Below the pieces are notes generated by a model. That model searched no databases, was not told the origin of the DNA, and was given only the letters and a program-made list of their open reading frames with translations. From Strix aluco (taxonomy: Eukaryota > Chordata > Aves > Strigiformes > Strigidae): a DNA stretch of 64,000 bases. This document shows, piece after piece, positions 1 to 10,918 of this stretch (positions within the stretch are counted from its first letter, which is position 1; the number at the start of each line of letters is the position of its first letter). The position numbers were made by a program, and so were the translations under genes. Where the stretch lies: contig NC_133931.1 in assembly GCF_031877795.1 (NCBI RefSeq), forward strand, positions 135,632,621 to 135,696,620, in the 5' to 3' direction.

Positions 1-719
1 TCCTTGGAAAAGAGGAAATTTATTTGGCCTCTGCTTTAATGACTAGGTTGCCTTTATTAGCCACTTTTTATAAGGGACACAGTTCTGTTAGACACGTTAG
101 ATGTTCCCAGTGGTAGAGTTCCCCCCTCACTTGGCCAAACTGGGGCTGCCAAATTGAAACTGAGGAATGTTTCATTTCCAGATTCCCATCAAGCTGAGAA
201 ATGAGACACATTTAAGGTAGAAAAGTAAGGTTTCTGTAGTAAGAGAAAGTAAGGATCTCTGAGAGAGTAGGCTGTAGCAGGGATTATATTTTGTGCTTGG
301 TTTTTGCATATTTCATTTATTAGAATTGACCTCATATGAGTACAACTGTTTTCTTTCAGGTAAGGTCTTAGTTAAACTACTGTGTCTTTTATATTTGTCA
401 CTACTTTATCTGTATTTTTTAATTTATTTGTAGGCAACTGATGGTGACTAGAATGAGAAACTGGTGATTTACATAAAACATTTACATCTTAATCTGAATT
501 TAACTTTGAAATCACATTCCTTTCATCACTTCATGTAAACAAATGACATTCATTAGGATATCTTTAAAATTAATTAATTTAGATTTAATTCAGATCTTAA
601 TTATTGTCCTTCCAAGACTGTAGGTTTTTAAATGCAGAAAATGTTAAATCTTTATCCTGTTTCTGTCTCTTTGAAGGATTTATTTTGATAAGGAAACTGA
701 CTTCCAATATGACTCTTCA
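1..719. other. AT-rich single-copy DNA, no gene seen
   Basis: No exon-like open frame, RNA gene or clear repeat was seen. The only point of note is a polypyrimidine-CAG directly followed by GTAAGG at about 345-365, reported as a weak recursive-splice candidate among the findings. Confidence 0.6.
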
Positions 720-845
720 TTATGTTATTTAGTCATTGTATTAAACTGACCTCAAAATAGTCCTGTGAAGTGGATGTTACTATTACAAATTTTGAAAATA
801 TAGGTACACAAATTTATGGGGTCACACAAGAAGTTTGCAGATTGT
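720..845 (+). repeat. MIR/CORE-SINE-like fragment, strongly diverged
   Basis: The order of short words follows the 3' half of MIR-type SINEs. A 'TTATTTAGTCATTGTATTAA' stretch stands for the usual 'TATCTCATTTAATCCTC'. 'CCTGTGAAGTGGATGTTACT' stands for 'CCCTATGAGGTAGGTACTAT'. An A-rich 'GAAAATATAGGTACACAAA' stands for 'GAGGAAACTGAGGCACAGA', and the copy ends with 'GGTCACACAAGAAG' in place of 'GGTCACACAGCTAG'. MIR elements are old tRNA-derived SINEs found across amniotes. The match is from memory of the consensus and is heavily mutated, so the exact subfamily and ends are uncertain. Confidence 0.6.
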
Positions 846-954
846 GTTGTACTTCTGGAATCAGATTCTGTCAATTTCTTAAATATCCTATAATAGCTTT
901 GTAAGGAAAATATCCCAAATGCAATACTTTGATTATGGTAAGAGATACCATCAG

Positions 955-1036
955 TATTGCTACCACCCCCATTCTACAGATGGGGAAATTCAGGCAAAGA
1001 GATGGTAAGTTTGGGTCATAACTAGTAGTACCAAAG
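955..1036 (+). repeat. Second MIR/CORE-SINE-like fragment
   Basis: 'CCCATTCTACAGATGGGGAA' followed by 'ATTCAGGCAAAGAGATGGTA' and 'TTTGGGTCATAACTAGTAG' follows the MIR words CCCATTTTACAGATGAGGAA, ACTGAGGCACAGAGAGG and GGTCACACAGCTAGTAAG in the same order. It covers the same part of the consensus as the copy about 110 bp upstream, so these are two separate insertions or a duplication, not one split element. It is better preserved than its neighbour. Confidence 0.7.
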
Positions 1037-1040
1037 AAAG

Positions 1041-2005
1041 CTCCTGGCTGCTGCACCAGTGTGATATTCACAAGATTATATTTCCAATCTTGAACTCAGA
1101 GATATATAATTGTATTTATCCACTTCTTAAAAAGACATTGGAAACCTACATTGTTATGAATAAAAATTTGAATTAAACTTCTCAACCAGTATTTAAAATC
1201 TGATTTCTTCTAGGATTTCATGGGCCAGTTTTTCATCTTCTCATTATGTAAAGTGAAGAAGATTTACAAGTCCTCTATTTAAACACACCTTCAGTTTAGG
1301 GAGGTGTTCTTACTTTGCATCCCCGGTATTAGTATCTCTCATCAAGCTAACGCCTGCTTTTTCAGTCAAATATTTCAAGGTCTTTAAGCATAATCTAAAG
1401 TGATAAGCACAAGGCATTTGATACACAAATGGAGTAACTTAAAACTTGGGTTTTAAAGTAAGAATTTATATAAAATTAAGCTGATACTATCACTAGACAT
1501 TGGATTAATTTTATTTAAATGACATTATTGTGTTTCTGACAATTTATTCGAAACATCCAACTATGTAGACAGTGGCATCTGTTACAGTTAAGAGACTGAA
1601 AATACAGGTTAACTAAAAGCAGGCTATCTGTCTAAATCTGAGATGTCTCTTAGCATGTCATTAACATCTTAGAACGGAATGGGAAAAAAACCCAACCCAA
1701 ACTTAAACCCATTTTTAAATCCAGGTATTATTACTAGTTTGAAGCATGCAAGACAGCCTACATTTTTTAGCTACTTGACTTTAAGCACTTCTAAAAGTCT
1801 TGGAGCCAAATAAAAAGTTGGAAGAGTGTGAGGAAAGAAAAACAACCTAGCTCCAGTATTTTTGCCAGTCCTGCTGTTTGGAGACTCCCTTTACCATTTG
1901 TATTTAATTTTCCTATCTTAGTACAAACCATCTTTCCAACAGCTCCTGAAAGACAAGACGTGCATCTCTCCTGAGATCACCCCGGCAGGAAATTACCAGA
2001 AATTA
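1041..2005. other. AT-rich single-copy DNA, no gene seen
   Basis: Nothing supportable as a gene. At 1922-2034 a 113-bp stretch is flanked by an acceptor-like pyrimidine-AG and a GTGAGT donor-like site with one frame open, but its right half lies in an old repeat (see the rejected list). Confidence 0.55.
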
Positions 2006-2080
2006 AGGGCCCAGCCCTGCAAATATTTTGTCACGTGAGTAACATTAGTCAATGGGATACCCATGTGTAAGTGCTGGCTT
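2006..2080. repeat. Degenerate ancient palindromic repeat ('GTCAATGGG' core)
   Basis: The block reads GGGCCCAGCCCTGCAAA, then GTCACGTGAGTAACATT, then GTCAATGGGA, then CCCATGTGTAAGTGCTGG. This follows a dispersed, imperfectly palindromic amniote repeat of the form 'CCTGCAAACCCTTACTCACGTGAGTAGTCCCATTGAAGTCAATGGGACTACTCATGTGAGTAAGG...GCAGG', which I recall from reptile and bird genomes but cannot name with certainty. The left and right arms are still partly complementary. A copy of the same type lies at about 16,566-16,648. It is probably a non-autonomous DNA-transposon relic, which is inference. Confidence 0.55.
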
Positions 2081-4187
2081 GACCAGTATCTAAAGTTGGC
2101 AACTGCAGGTGTACTCCTTAAATAATTCAGTCTAAACTGCAAGTCTGTATTATACAACACATACATTAGCCAATTTTATTGAAGATGTTTCAACTCATAC
2201 TAGCTTGAGTTATTTTATCATGCTGTTTTTAATCATTTTCTTGCCTTGACTACTCATCCTTGAGTAGCTGTATGTTATGAACACTGAATTGGGCATGACA
2301 TTGAGATTCTAGTGTAATTCAATCATTACGGAAAAAACGACATTCACATATGTTTACGTTTAGCCTCAATAGGAAGACAGTCAGTCACTTTATACCAGGT
2401 TACAACAAATATGATTTTAATTATTTCTCTTGTGAAAAATACTTTTCACATATGATTACTAACAAAATCATTGCAAAATGCAATTAGTTTTACATGGTTT
2501 TTAAGACTTTGTAATCCTTTAAATGTAAAAATGTTATGAACACACATTTTATTTAAATTGATGGAAATTAAATATTTTTTTAAAATCAAATAAAAATGAA
2601 TACACGTCCTAGTGAATCTTTCAAGACTTCATGCAAAATCACAAACCTTATCTATCATAAGTGAAATGATTGCAATTCAGTAAGATTCATGTTTGATTAA
2701 TTCCAAGGAACTTAGAAGGCTATTCCAAAGTGCTGCTTCCATAATTAAAGCGATGTTAGATCTGTTCTTTCAGTGATGTTTATCTTTGGATGAAGAGATC
2801 TGCTTCATAATTTGGATTCCCCAGAATGCAGCACAGAAGGAAAACAAGATCTACAACAAAAAATTTAAAATGAGAAGCATTATATAAGATTTTTTAAATT
2901 ATACTTGACTGTAAATATAATGAATGGGTGAAAACAGAGAGCTCTCGAGTAGAAAAATTATACAAGAATTCTAGGCATCCTGATAAATTCACTTTAAGAA
3001 TGTATGCTTTCTTTTTTCTATTACTCTTCATTGTGACCATTCCTGTTTGAATTTGTTCTTTCTGGAAACTGGCAAAGTCTTCGTGACCTTCCCTATTTTG
3101 TAACTGAGTTTAGATTTGGAGTACTCAGAGTCATATATAAGAAGACAGGACAATAATAACACCACCTGTGACAGGAGGTAGATGAATAAATGTTAACCGC
3201 TTTTTTTTGCAAATGGGTCTGAAGAATGAGGACACTGTAAGTTGCATGATAGGATACAAATACCCGAAGTAGTCTTAAATAGAATCTATGGTAAAAGAAG
3301 TATTCTAGCTGCAGTACAATAGATCAGTACTTATTCCCCAACCTGCCATTTATGATGAGACATAAACTAGATTGTAATACTCTTTATCTTGTCCTAGGCT
3401 CTGTGAATCTTCTTTTTGTGAATTTTAAGAAATCTAACAATTTTTTTTTCATTAGATTATTTGCTGAAAACTTCTTTGGGATAAGTAGGAATACTTGCAG
3501 GGTAAAGTCTAATTCAGGTAATAGCTTTGTCCAAAAAAACAAGAGAGAGATTAGGATAAAAAGTGTGTGCATATGTGTATGTGAAATTTTCCAGTTTAAA
3601 TTTCTTGAAAGAAACCTTTGTTTTTCATGTAGAAAAATGTCTACAACTTACAAAATTTCAAAATTAAGACAGTTGTTATGGGTTACTGAAGTGAATTTTT
3701 TTACTGTGAGTTAAACAAAACATTTCATTTATACTGAAAGATGTTTTGTTCAGGTGATAATTTGTTTGTTAGAAGGAACAGAGAAAATTGAAATGAAAAC
3801 GAATTTTTGGGTCAGGTTATAGTGATTCTTTTCTCAGGTTAATCTGCAATCAAAAGGTACTGACTAGGATAGCAATTTTAACATTAATATAATTTAACAT
3901 TCAACAACGAATTGCCCCAAAATCAACTTCTTTCCTCATCTACAGTCACTCACCGAAGTACATGAGATCTGAATGTCCAACATAAATAACAAATGATTAT
4001 AATACCTAAAAGGTACTCATTCTGAACTCATTTAAGGTAATGTGATGGGATCAGGTCTGATCCCTCTCACAACCTGTTTGGGACAGGTACAGGCTTCACG
4101 TAATCTATGCATTACATACTTAATAGCATGAGATGGAAATAACACAATGTGTCAGTAAGTAGCATTTCAATCAGCTTTAAAAAATGC
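2081..4187. other. AT-rich single-copy DNA, no gene seen
   Basis: Contains two small perfect inverted repeats: an 8-bp stem with a 4-nt loop at 2431-2450 (TGTGAAAA / TTTTCACA) and an 8-bp stem with a 2-nt loop at 4047-4064 (GGGATCAG / CTGATCCC). Stems of this size are expected by chance in a window this long. The 120-codon open frame at 3352-3714 has AT-driven composition (rich in Phe, Lys, Asn) and no recognisable domain. Confidence 0.55.
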
Positions 4188-4274
4188 AATCCCTATTCAA
4201 CTTCTATCAAGACAAATTCCCTTCAACTACTTTCATTGAAGTCTTTAGTTCTACTTGAGCAAGCATAGGCTGCG
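4188..4274. repeat. Degenerate ancient palindromic repeat, weak copy
   Basis: 'GCAATCCCTATTCAA' at the left, 'TTTCATTGAAGTCTTTAG' in the centre and 'TACTTGAGCAAGCATAGGCT' at the right follow the same plan as the repeat at 2006-2080: AATCC-type end, CATTGAAGTC core, CTTGAGTAAGGAT-type right arm. Divergence is high and the call rests on word order only. Confidence 0.4.
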
Positions 4275-6168
4275 TTTAAAACAAGTAGACAGCCTGTTGG
4301 TGCTGTGGTCCCATTTGCAAGACTCATAAAATTGTCACCAAAAGACTTACTCGTAAGAGTTTCAGACGTTTACATATGAAAGATTTAACTTTTTTTTTTT
4401 TTTTCTTGCATTATCACAAACACTGTGTAAAACTGCATAGCTCTGTTTTACAGCTATGGAACGAAAAGACTTTTTGAGCAGTGCTGCAGGCAGATACTCT
4501 CTGAGCTTTGTGATGCCCCGTAGAAGAAAAACAACTACAAATAACTATCTGTATTTCCGACTTGGCTGTTCTGTAATTGGGATGAGTGTGAATTGTGACA
4601 TACATAAAATGATGACTTACATATAACATGCTCTTACTGTAGAAAAGTTCTTTGTCATGCTACCTCCAGAAACAGATCTTACCCACTTGCCATAATTAGT
4701 ACTTCTCTGACACGTTACTAAACTCCTTTCATTCCTCACCTCAAAGATCACTCCTATTCCTGGAAGATGCATTAAATATAGAAGTATTTCATTTTCAGAA
4801 GAAGCATGTTTAAGCACATTTAATGACTGAGGCGTGGGGCATTTGTAGGGGATTAATGACTGCTGGGAGATGATGATCACCTGAAGAAGCACAGCCATGG
4901 GCCATTAAGCCCCAGGAAATGTCCTCAGCTAAAGATAGTTATTGCTATTAGAGCCTGAAAATTAACAAAAAACATCTCGGGTGAATTTTTCTTTTTAAAA
5001 TGGAGTGATGCAGTTTCTTCTTTCTTAATTAAACTCTTTATTGTGAATTTCTTAAAGCATGAAATCAATGCTTGTGGGGGCGTATTTCAAATTGCAGTTA
5101 TTACATCCAGAATGAAAAACCACATACTGCACACTGTGGATCTGCAGAACTAGTTTGGCTTCATGATTCTATAAAAGTATTGATTCACTGCCTATCAATG
5201 TCAGGACTGCCAGTACACAATAGAAACAACATATTCATGAAACAATAATGCTGCAAGGTTGTGGGGGACGAGGTTTGAGAAAAACTCAAAGAGGGAAAAA
5301 AATTAAGGGGCCACCTCCTCTCTTGCATGACCGCGGTTCTGGCTGGCTCTACTGCTATAATGCTGACCTACGCTGAACAGAGCCAGCTGTATGGGGCTAC
5401 CAAGCAGAAACTTGCTGTGTTAGGTTGGAGTTCAGTTTCTTTTGATTGCTGCTACATATTTTAGAGTTACAAGGCTTGACCCACTTGAATGAATGGTGCA
5501 ATCAGGTGATGTCAGCAATGGAAAGCTGAGAAGATACGTGCCAGAATTTCGAGCAGACAGTAGCGTGGGCAGCAGGAAGCAGCCGAAGAGCATTCCACCA
5601 GCCAACCTGAACTATAGTTGACCAGTATTTTTCTAATGCCCTTGGGAAAACATATTTCCTGAATCCTATATTTTCTGTTCCTGCATTTTCTGTTCAACTC
5701 TCTCACATCTTAACAGGTAGATTTTTGGCTTTTGTTTTGTGGTTTCTTTTTTTTTTTCCTTTGCAGTTTCTAAATTGTTGTCACAGAAATTCTCATTCTT
5801 CCTTGTATTGTCCAAACGAACTAAAATTTGTTCTTTGACAAAAATATTCACAAATTGGTTTCCTAATTCAGACAGTTTTGAAATAAAAAGATAGAATTAA
5901 ATAGTATACTTTTTTCTGTTTTTACACTGAGAAAAGTTCCCCCACAAACAATATTACATAACAACAATATTTTCACTTCTGTCTTCAAATGAAAAATTAC
6001 TGTGGACAGTGGTCATATATAGAACAGCTAGGCCTAAAAGCAGAATTTCTCACAACCATATATCCAGCGAAGTCAAATGCAAACTTTTTGCCACCTTAAT
6101 ATAAGCACTTGTTACATCTACCTGTTCAAGTAACTACAGATTAATTATAGACTGTCCTTTAGACTGCC
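4275..6168. other. Single-copy DNA, no gene seen; local GC-richer patch
   Basis: A T15 run lies at 4390-4404. A GC-richer patch at about 5260-5420 includes a CCGCGG site and a 9-bp inverted repeat (GCTGGCTCT at 5342-5350, AGAGCCAGC at 5379-5387). No frame across it looks coding. The rest is AT-rich with no recognised repeat. Confidence 0.5.
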
Positions 6169-6189
6169 GGAAGAGGACAGTCCTCTTCC
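6169..6189. repeat. Short perfect hairpin
   Basis: GGAAGAGGAC and GTCCTCTTCC form a 10-bp perfect inverted repeat around a single central A. Such a cruciform-type palindrome is uncommon by chance at this stem length, but there is no sign of function. Confidence 0.85.
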
Positions 6190-6592
6190 AAATGTTTACA
6201 TTACCTTCTCTCATACAGTATTTCTATTTCCATACAACTTGTATTCTCTCTCTGAATAAGCCTACAGAAATGTAAATAACATTTTTCACAAGAACAAAGA
6301 TAGCTTAACTAATGGATTGACTGCAGGACAGAGTCTGCTCTTCACAGGAAATCCCCACTAGAGTGATCAAGGTTTATTAGGCTGTAAAGTACTTCAAAAA
6401 TCATTAGCTAAATTCAGGCACCCTCTTTGGCATGATTAGCTTTGTTGCTGATCACTAGTGTTATTTTCTGCCATTTTCTCTTTTGTAATGGCTTTGTATA
6501 TCTGAGTTGCCTAGACATAGTGTCTTTTCTCTTGCAGATTTCATCTGAATAGAATTACAAGGCTTTAGACATTGGTCTAGAAATGTAGACAA

Positions 6593-6690
6593 ATGTCCAT
6601 AGATAGCCCTGCTTTAGAGGAGGGGGAAGAGGTTCAAACCACAACACCTCAGGTCCTTTCCAACCTAAATCATTCAATGATTCAATTCAA
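6593..6690 (+). mobile_element. CR1 LINE 3'-end fragment
   Basis: 'GCCCTGCTTTAGAGGAGGGG' followed by 'CCTCAGGTCCTTTCCAACCT' and the octamer-like tail 'CATTCAATGATTCAATTC' matches the 3' untranslated end of CR1, the main LINE of birds and other reptiles: CCCTGCTTTGAGCAGGGGGG ... AGGTCCCTTCCAACCT ... ATTCTATG repeats. It is only about 100 bp, a severely 5'-truncated insertion, as is usual for CR1. The tail repeat has drifted from ATTCTATG to ATTCAATG, which suggests an old copy. No coding part remains. Confidence 0.85.
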
Positions 6691-9600
6691 CTCTGACATT
6701 TCTTAGATTCTGCCCAGACATGTTCACTCCAAATTTCACTGCAGGGACAGTCTGCAACTGTGCAACAAATTGGTTATATCTGGGGTACAACACCATATGA
6801 GCAGGCATGTTTATGATACCGAATTCTCTGAACATCTCTGCGCTGGGTAATGTATTCCTAGCTCTGGAGAGGGCCCAGTAAGATCAGCACATCCACATAC
6901 TTCATCAGGTTGGCTGTTCCCATCATGAAGTGGACCTGATACTGACAAATGTGATAAACAATGAGCCCTCTCAATGTGAGATGCTGAGAACTGTTTAACT
7001 GATACTGCAAATCAAACATGATTAAGGTTCTTCTTATATTCTTTATCTACAAATCTGGACATGACTTCTTCAAAGGCACCAGAAATAATTTAATATTAAT
7101 GATAGAGTAATTTTTGGACTTCATCTGAGAAGGCTGCGTCTGGGTAATGTCATTGTCCTTTTCTAGTAAAGATGAAGATCATGAACTGATATAACAGTCA
7201 ATAAAAAATACTAATAGTGATAACAAAATGGTTGAATAAACTACCCCAGATTTCACAGATACCTAAATGGTGCAGTCTTCACTAACACCATCGCTGTTTT
7301 CCCACTTCTCTACACAGGACTGTTTCAGGTACTGAACTACACAGAGGAGATAGAAAATAGATGTCTCAGAAGTGGGGAAAGAGGTTCACTATTTCTAGAA
7401 GTCAGGATTTGAGTAATAAACACAAATCCTGGACCTTCATTCTCAGTGCAATGTTTGGAGATGGGTAGTCTGAGGCTAGCAGAGAAATGCCATGGCATTA
7501 ATAGCAGATCCAAAAATCACTAATCTTGTACAGTGCACAGATCAAGAGGATTGCACTAGTAAAAAAGTTGCAATAACAATACCTGGAAAGGGAAACCAAG
7601 AAACAAGAAGGTTCCTTCTTTGTGTGATTCCTTCCATATACTTGGAAATATATGGACAAAGATGTGGGAAGCTGATTTTTTTTTAATGTTTGTATTTGCT
7701 GAAGGAACAGTGGGTAGAAGGGAACAGGGACAACTACAATAGTAGTGGCCTCATAGCACTTGTCCAAGATTTCTATAAAAGCAGCAGAATGCCTGGAGAT
7801 TCTCCATGAGGGGTCATGACACACATTCAGACTATTGGTGCAGCACGTATCTTGTGGATTCAGCATGTCCCTGACCTAGAACAAGGTGTGTTTTAAGAGA
7901 CTGTTGGCACACACGGGATTAAGCCAAGTATCTTAAACCCCACAAAGCATATTGATAATTCACTCACAGACTGGTTTCTTGCTACTGTGGTATACCTCAT
8001 TAGTTTTATACTTCATTATTAACAGATAATAAGAAAATAATAGGGAAGTGATATATACATCTCCTTCCTATTGTTAAATGTTTTAAACATTCCTCCTTTT
8101 ATTAAAATATGGTCTCAGACTCTAAAACTAGATAATGCATGAAAATATAGGCTGCAAAAGCCCCCATACCTTAAAAGGCTTATATTACCTATCCAGGAAA
8201 GACAAAGATCTGGAGAAAGGATATATATTCCTCAGTTGCTTTCACAGCTGGGCACATCTCCACTATGAAATCAAGTGCACTGCAGAGATGCCTGAACTAG
8301 CAATGACATAAGCTGCTAAACCTCTCTCAGCACAGCACCAGGTTGATTCTGTCTTTCCTGGCATTGCACAGAAGCTAGTAAGTCACATCCCTCAGCTAAA
8401 TACATGAGGATTTTTACACAGGTAGTGCTATTACAGTTATATTTAGACCTAAAATGGCTTATGTGTATCCAGCATGGTATCTTGCATCACATCTTTCACT
8501 CAAGAAAAACCAGCCCACTGCCTCTCAAATCACTTGTATAGATATATGTATCCTATTGAATTGTTACCTATAAAATTCCTTCTCTCTTGTGTCACAGAAT
8601 AACCGGCAACCTAAGCACTAGGATTAGGAATGTTTTACCTCATTCCCCAAAAGACCAAAAAAGCATTAAAGTCAGAAGCTTTGCTGTCAGTCATGTGAAT
8701 AGGAACTCCAAAGCATGTTAATAATTATTAAATCTTCACTTTGTGATGAGCTAATGCAAGCTGGAGACGGTATCAACATTATAGTCATTAACATATGCAT
8801 AAACTCTCTGCATCTCTTCAGTATGCAACTTGTTTTAAAATATTTTATTGAAACATCTGAGAATATTTCCCACAGTGTTACCTAATTTCATCTATAAATT
8901 CCTAGATAATTCTAAAATGTTTAGCCATTTCAAGTTATCCTCAAAGTAAAACCCTGCTAAACAAAAAATTCTTCTTAGATGTTCAATGAACATTTAAAAA
9001 TGTCTTCTGGACCAAGTCTGTTTCATTGTTCTGCAAATATGTTTTAAAAAAAAATATTTAGTAATTATAAATTGTCAATCATCATCTGAGCTTTAAAATT
9101 TCATAAAACTTGCAAACAGGATATACAATTTCTTACACATTCTAGAGCATAGTAATATTTTACAATTTCTGTTTATTGTTCTTTCATATTGTTTTAGTTT
9201 CATTTTTGACAACACAATACTGAAAAAACAGTTCAAAGAGCAACAGTTTTAGAAGACCTTAATTCTGAATGTCACTCTTTTTATTTTAAATATTCTGCAA
9301 TTTTTCAACCTCCCTTTTCCCTCAAAGTTGAGAAACAACAGGCATGGAAATTTTCTCAATTATTATATTTTAAATGAACAATTCAAAATAAAGCTTTCAT
9401 AAAAGATGACAAAACTTAATCTGTAAACATACCAGTTTAATCTATTTCAGGCTAACAGGCCAAATGAGATTGAAAGAGTTGTTGCAGAAATGAAATATTT
9501 GAGATAGTCCTGTCTCAGTTTGGCTAAAGCTGCCATGTTTATTTTCTTAAACATTTAAACAGGAAATGTACCCATTGAGATGAAACATCTCATTTACTTT

Positions 9601-10086
9601 TATGCCTGTCAGCAGCTGTAGCATAATTACATAGACCCCACTGCATCACTTATAGCTCAAACACAAGTTAGAGGCTAAAACAGACATCTGCAAAGAACTA
9701 TTTCACTTTATATTATTTAAATTATATGTAAAGAGCAGTTTAATCTCCCTTATTTATGAAATATGAAGCTCATTTTAGTTTAATCAATAGTTACCACAGA
9801 AATCTTATATTTAATCAAATTTAAATTGTTTTCTTAGGCTTAAAGAATTGAATGCTTTTAAATGCAATATTCTATGCAAGAAAGGCTGGACATGTATTTT
9901 TCTGGGATAAGAGTAAGAGTATTCTTTTTATATGGTCATGAGTTTAAGTAAAGTTTAGGTCCTGCATTGAAGTAAGTTTTTACTTAAAAAATGGGGCAAA
10001 TTCATTTAAAGGAGCCCATGCAGGAGGTACCTCTCCTTTATGCCTGCATCCTTTGTTGAAAATACAGGAAAATTACAGCTACAGTT
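6691..10086. other. AT-rich single-copy DNA, no gene seen
   Basis: Three and a half kilobases without an exon-like frame, RNA gene or recognisable repeat. A 122-codon minus-strand frame at 7498-7866 has no domain and overlaps an opposite-strand frame of similar quality, so both are chance. Confidence 0.55.
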
Positions 10087-10103
10087 AAAAAAAAAAAAAA
10101 AAA
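10087..10103. repeat. A17 homopolymer
   Basis: Seventeen A in a row. No retroposed sequence could be recognised upstream, so it is listed only as low-complexity DNA. Confidence 0.9.
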
Positions 10104-10329
10104 GATTGTAGCTTGAAAAATTGCTAAACATAACATTTCAGAATTTGGACTGGATATTACCTAGCTGTGTAACATTCACCAAATAAGCATCTACAGAGAT
10201 AATTCAATCTCTTCAATCCCTTCATTTTTATGTCAGTTTAATACAATACTATACTGACATTTCAGGAAAAACATTAGGTAAGTCAGTGTCTAATCCCTCC
10301 ATCATTAGGAGACATAAAATATTCTATGT

Positions 10330-10820
10330 TCTACACAGATGGTTTCATTGCAGAGTGTGGCTATTGTGCGTAAGCACCCTGGCAGGGTGGTGAACAGAAC
10401 CAAGATTGCTCTGTCAGCTGTGAGACCTCTGACAAAGGTGGTTGCAAAGTGGAAGATCTCCACTCACTGGTATACTAAATATCCTCTTGAGAGAAAGTTG
10501 ACTAGCTACAAGCTCCAAAATGGGAATTTTTCCATTGTGTGTGGAAAAAAAAAAAAAGAAAAAAAAAATCCCAGCCTTTAACTATAACCCACTGACAGGA
10601 AAAGATTTGCTACAGATGTTGAAAAGAAGTGATGGGAAAAAGCTGGCTACTGTGACTAATGGCAAATGTGAAAGAAAGGAATAAGAATGTGCAGAGCGGG
10701 ACAAAACAATTGAGTGACAAGCAGAAGGGATTTCCAGCACAGTGAACAACCATGAGAAAAATATTCAAGAAAGACAGAGGAAGATCAAGACTAAAAGTAA
10801 TTGCAGACTAAGATTGCTCT
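10330..10820 (+). other. Unexplained coding-like block, possible decayed retrocopy
   Basis: I do not recognise this stretch. It stands out from its AT-rich surroundings: an ATG at 10,339 opens 80 codons with a balanced, basic composition (start MVSLQSVAIVRKHPGR, later VVNRTKIALSAVRPLTK), ending at an A-rich tract at 10,547-10,568. After the tract the composition stays exon-like for another 200 bp or so (for example LLQMLKRSDGKKLAT in one frame), with stops in all frames. This could be a decayed processed pseudogene or a piece of an old transposon ORF. It could equally be chance. No introns, target duplications or family motif were visible. Confidence 0.2.
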
Positions 10821-10885
10821 CAAAGCCAACATGTCAAGGAGAAATGCATCCTTTCACTGAAAAATGGAGAATATAGAAGGCTGTT

Positions 10886-10918
10886 CCAAACAAAACCAAC
10901 CAACCAAAAAAAAACAAC
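10886..10918. repeat. A/C-rich low-complexity tract
   Basis: Alternating A runs and CC doublets (CCAAACAAAACCAACCAACC then A9). Tracts of the same make-up recur at 20.9, 35.2, 51.9 and 53.05 kb. Confidence 0.8.

Noticed and set aside
1922..2034. Candidate 113-bp exon: acceptor-like TTTTCCTATCTTAG, one open frame, CAC followed by a GTGAGT donor.
   Set aside because: The donor and the right third lie within the degenerate palindromic repeat at 2,006-2,080, where GTGAGTA is part of the repeat itself. One open frame of 37 codons is expected by chance, and the peptide resembles no family I know.
3352..3714. 120-codon open frame on the plus strand.
   Set aside because: Phe/Lys/Asn-rich composition dictated by AT content, overlapped by an opposite-strand frame, no domain or splice context.
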